Shown: in pieces, positions 63,874 through 64,000 of the stretch
How the letters are laid out: each line of letters begins with the position of its first letter
Position numbering within the stretch: position 1 is the stretch's first letter
Origin: Rubripirellula amarantea
GTDB taxonomy: Bacteria; Planctomycetota; Planctomycetia; Pirellulales; Pirellulaceae
Assembly: GCF_007859865.1 (NCBI RefSeq)
Contig: NZ_SJPI01000001.1
Coordinates: 3,419,241-3,483,240 of the forward strand
Length of the DNA: 64,000 nucleotides
Reading direction: 5' to 3'
Notes under the pieces: model-generated
Databases searched by the model: none
The model's input: the letters and a program-made list of their open reading frames with translations, nothing else
Told to the model about the DNA's origin: nothing
Made by a program: the position numbers and the translations under genes

Positions 63874-64000
63874 TAGCCTGTACGAATTGTCTCTCGTCCA
63901 AGTTTAACTCAAAAAAGCCTTCGCTGTCCAAGCAAGTCGGCTGACCGCAGTGGTAGCTAACCGCAGACGACCAGCATCGAGATCGTGCGGAAAGCTATTG

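Overview
The window looks like part of a chromosome from a Pirellulaceae-type planctomycete (Rhodopirellula and relatives). The evidence is the gene families: DUF1501 proteins, a cytochrome-c/DUF1549/DUF1553 (PSD1) protein, two sulfatases, an ECF sigma factor paired with a FecR-LamG protein, a DUF1559 H-X9-DG pseudopilin, a PEP-CTERM protein, and a dockerin-ended beta-helix protein with an Arg-rich 'LExLxSRxVLA' N-terminus. I see about 50 protein genes, one cobalamin riboswitch, no rRNA, no tRNA that I could recognise, no insertion sequence and no CRISPR array.

Layout. 1-8.7 kb: end of a DUF1501 gene, L-fuconate dehydratase, a PSD1-DUF1501 pair on the minus strand, and a divergent ECF sigma/FecR-LamG pair. 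8.9-17.6 kb: a polysaccharide block with a GH10 xylanase, a GH2 enzyme, a GNAT acetyltransferase, a GH74 xyloglucanase-like enzyme and a sulfatase. 17.6-27 kb: a flavoprotein/methyltransferase pair, an Lgt with a PDZ-like insertion, RlmN, an M20 peptidase, a BFD-like [2Fe-2S] protein, two small lipoproteins and a four-CBS protein. 27-38.8 kb: a large secreted beta-helix protein, two oxidoreductases, a Cys-rich duplicated secreted protein with a clear terminator, a TraB/GumN-like protein, HrpB, and FetAB. 38.9-45.2 kb: an MBOAT/SGNH-like pair (likely polysaccharide O-acylation), a cyclophilin, a HEAT protein, and a second sulfatase with an unusual active-site motif. 45.3-47.6 kb: a minus-strand unit of cobalamin riboswitch, DUF1559 pseudopilin and DUF4465 PEP-CTERM protein. 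48-55.8 kb: a PQQ-type propeller, a GH99-like protein, a GGCT-like protein, a HAD phosphatase, a DEAD-box helicase, a beta-helix protein and a zinc-ribbon membrane protein. 55.8-61.5 kb: a chaperone operon groEL-groES-groEL-dnaJ-grpE. 62-63.8 kb: a zinc-ribbon membrane protein.

The strongest candidate for an undescribed system is the riboswitch-led unit at 45.3-47.6 kb. A B12-sensing leader on a pseudopilin plus an exosortase-anchored DUF4465 protein suggests a planctomycete surface system for capturing cobamides. The riboswitch is seen in the sequence; the function is inferred. Other points worth a look are the PDZ-like insertion in Lgt, the CAIVR sulfatase motif, inverted repeats in the first three intercistronic gaps of the groE operon, and several short-unit tandem repeats (15, 17 and 21 bp) at gene ends.
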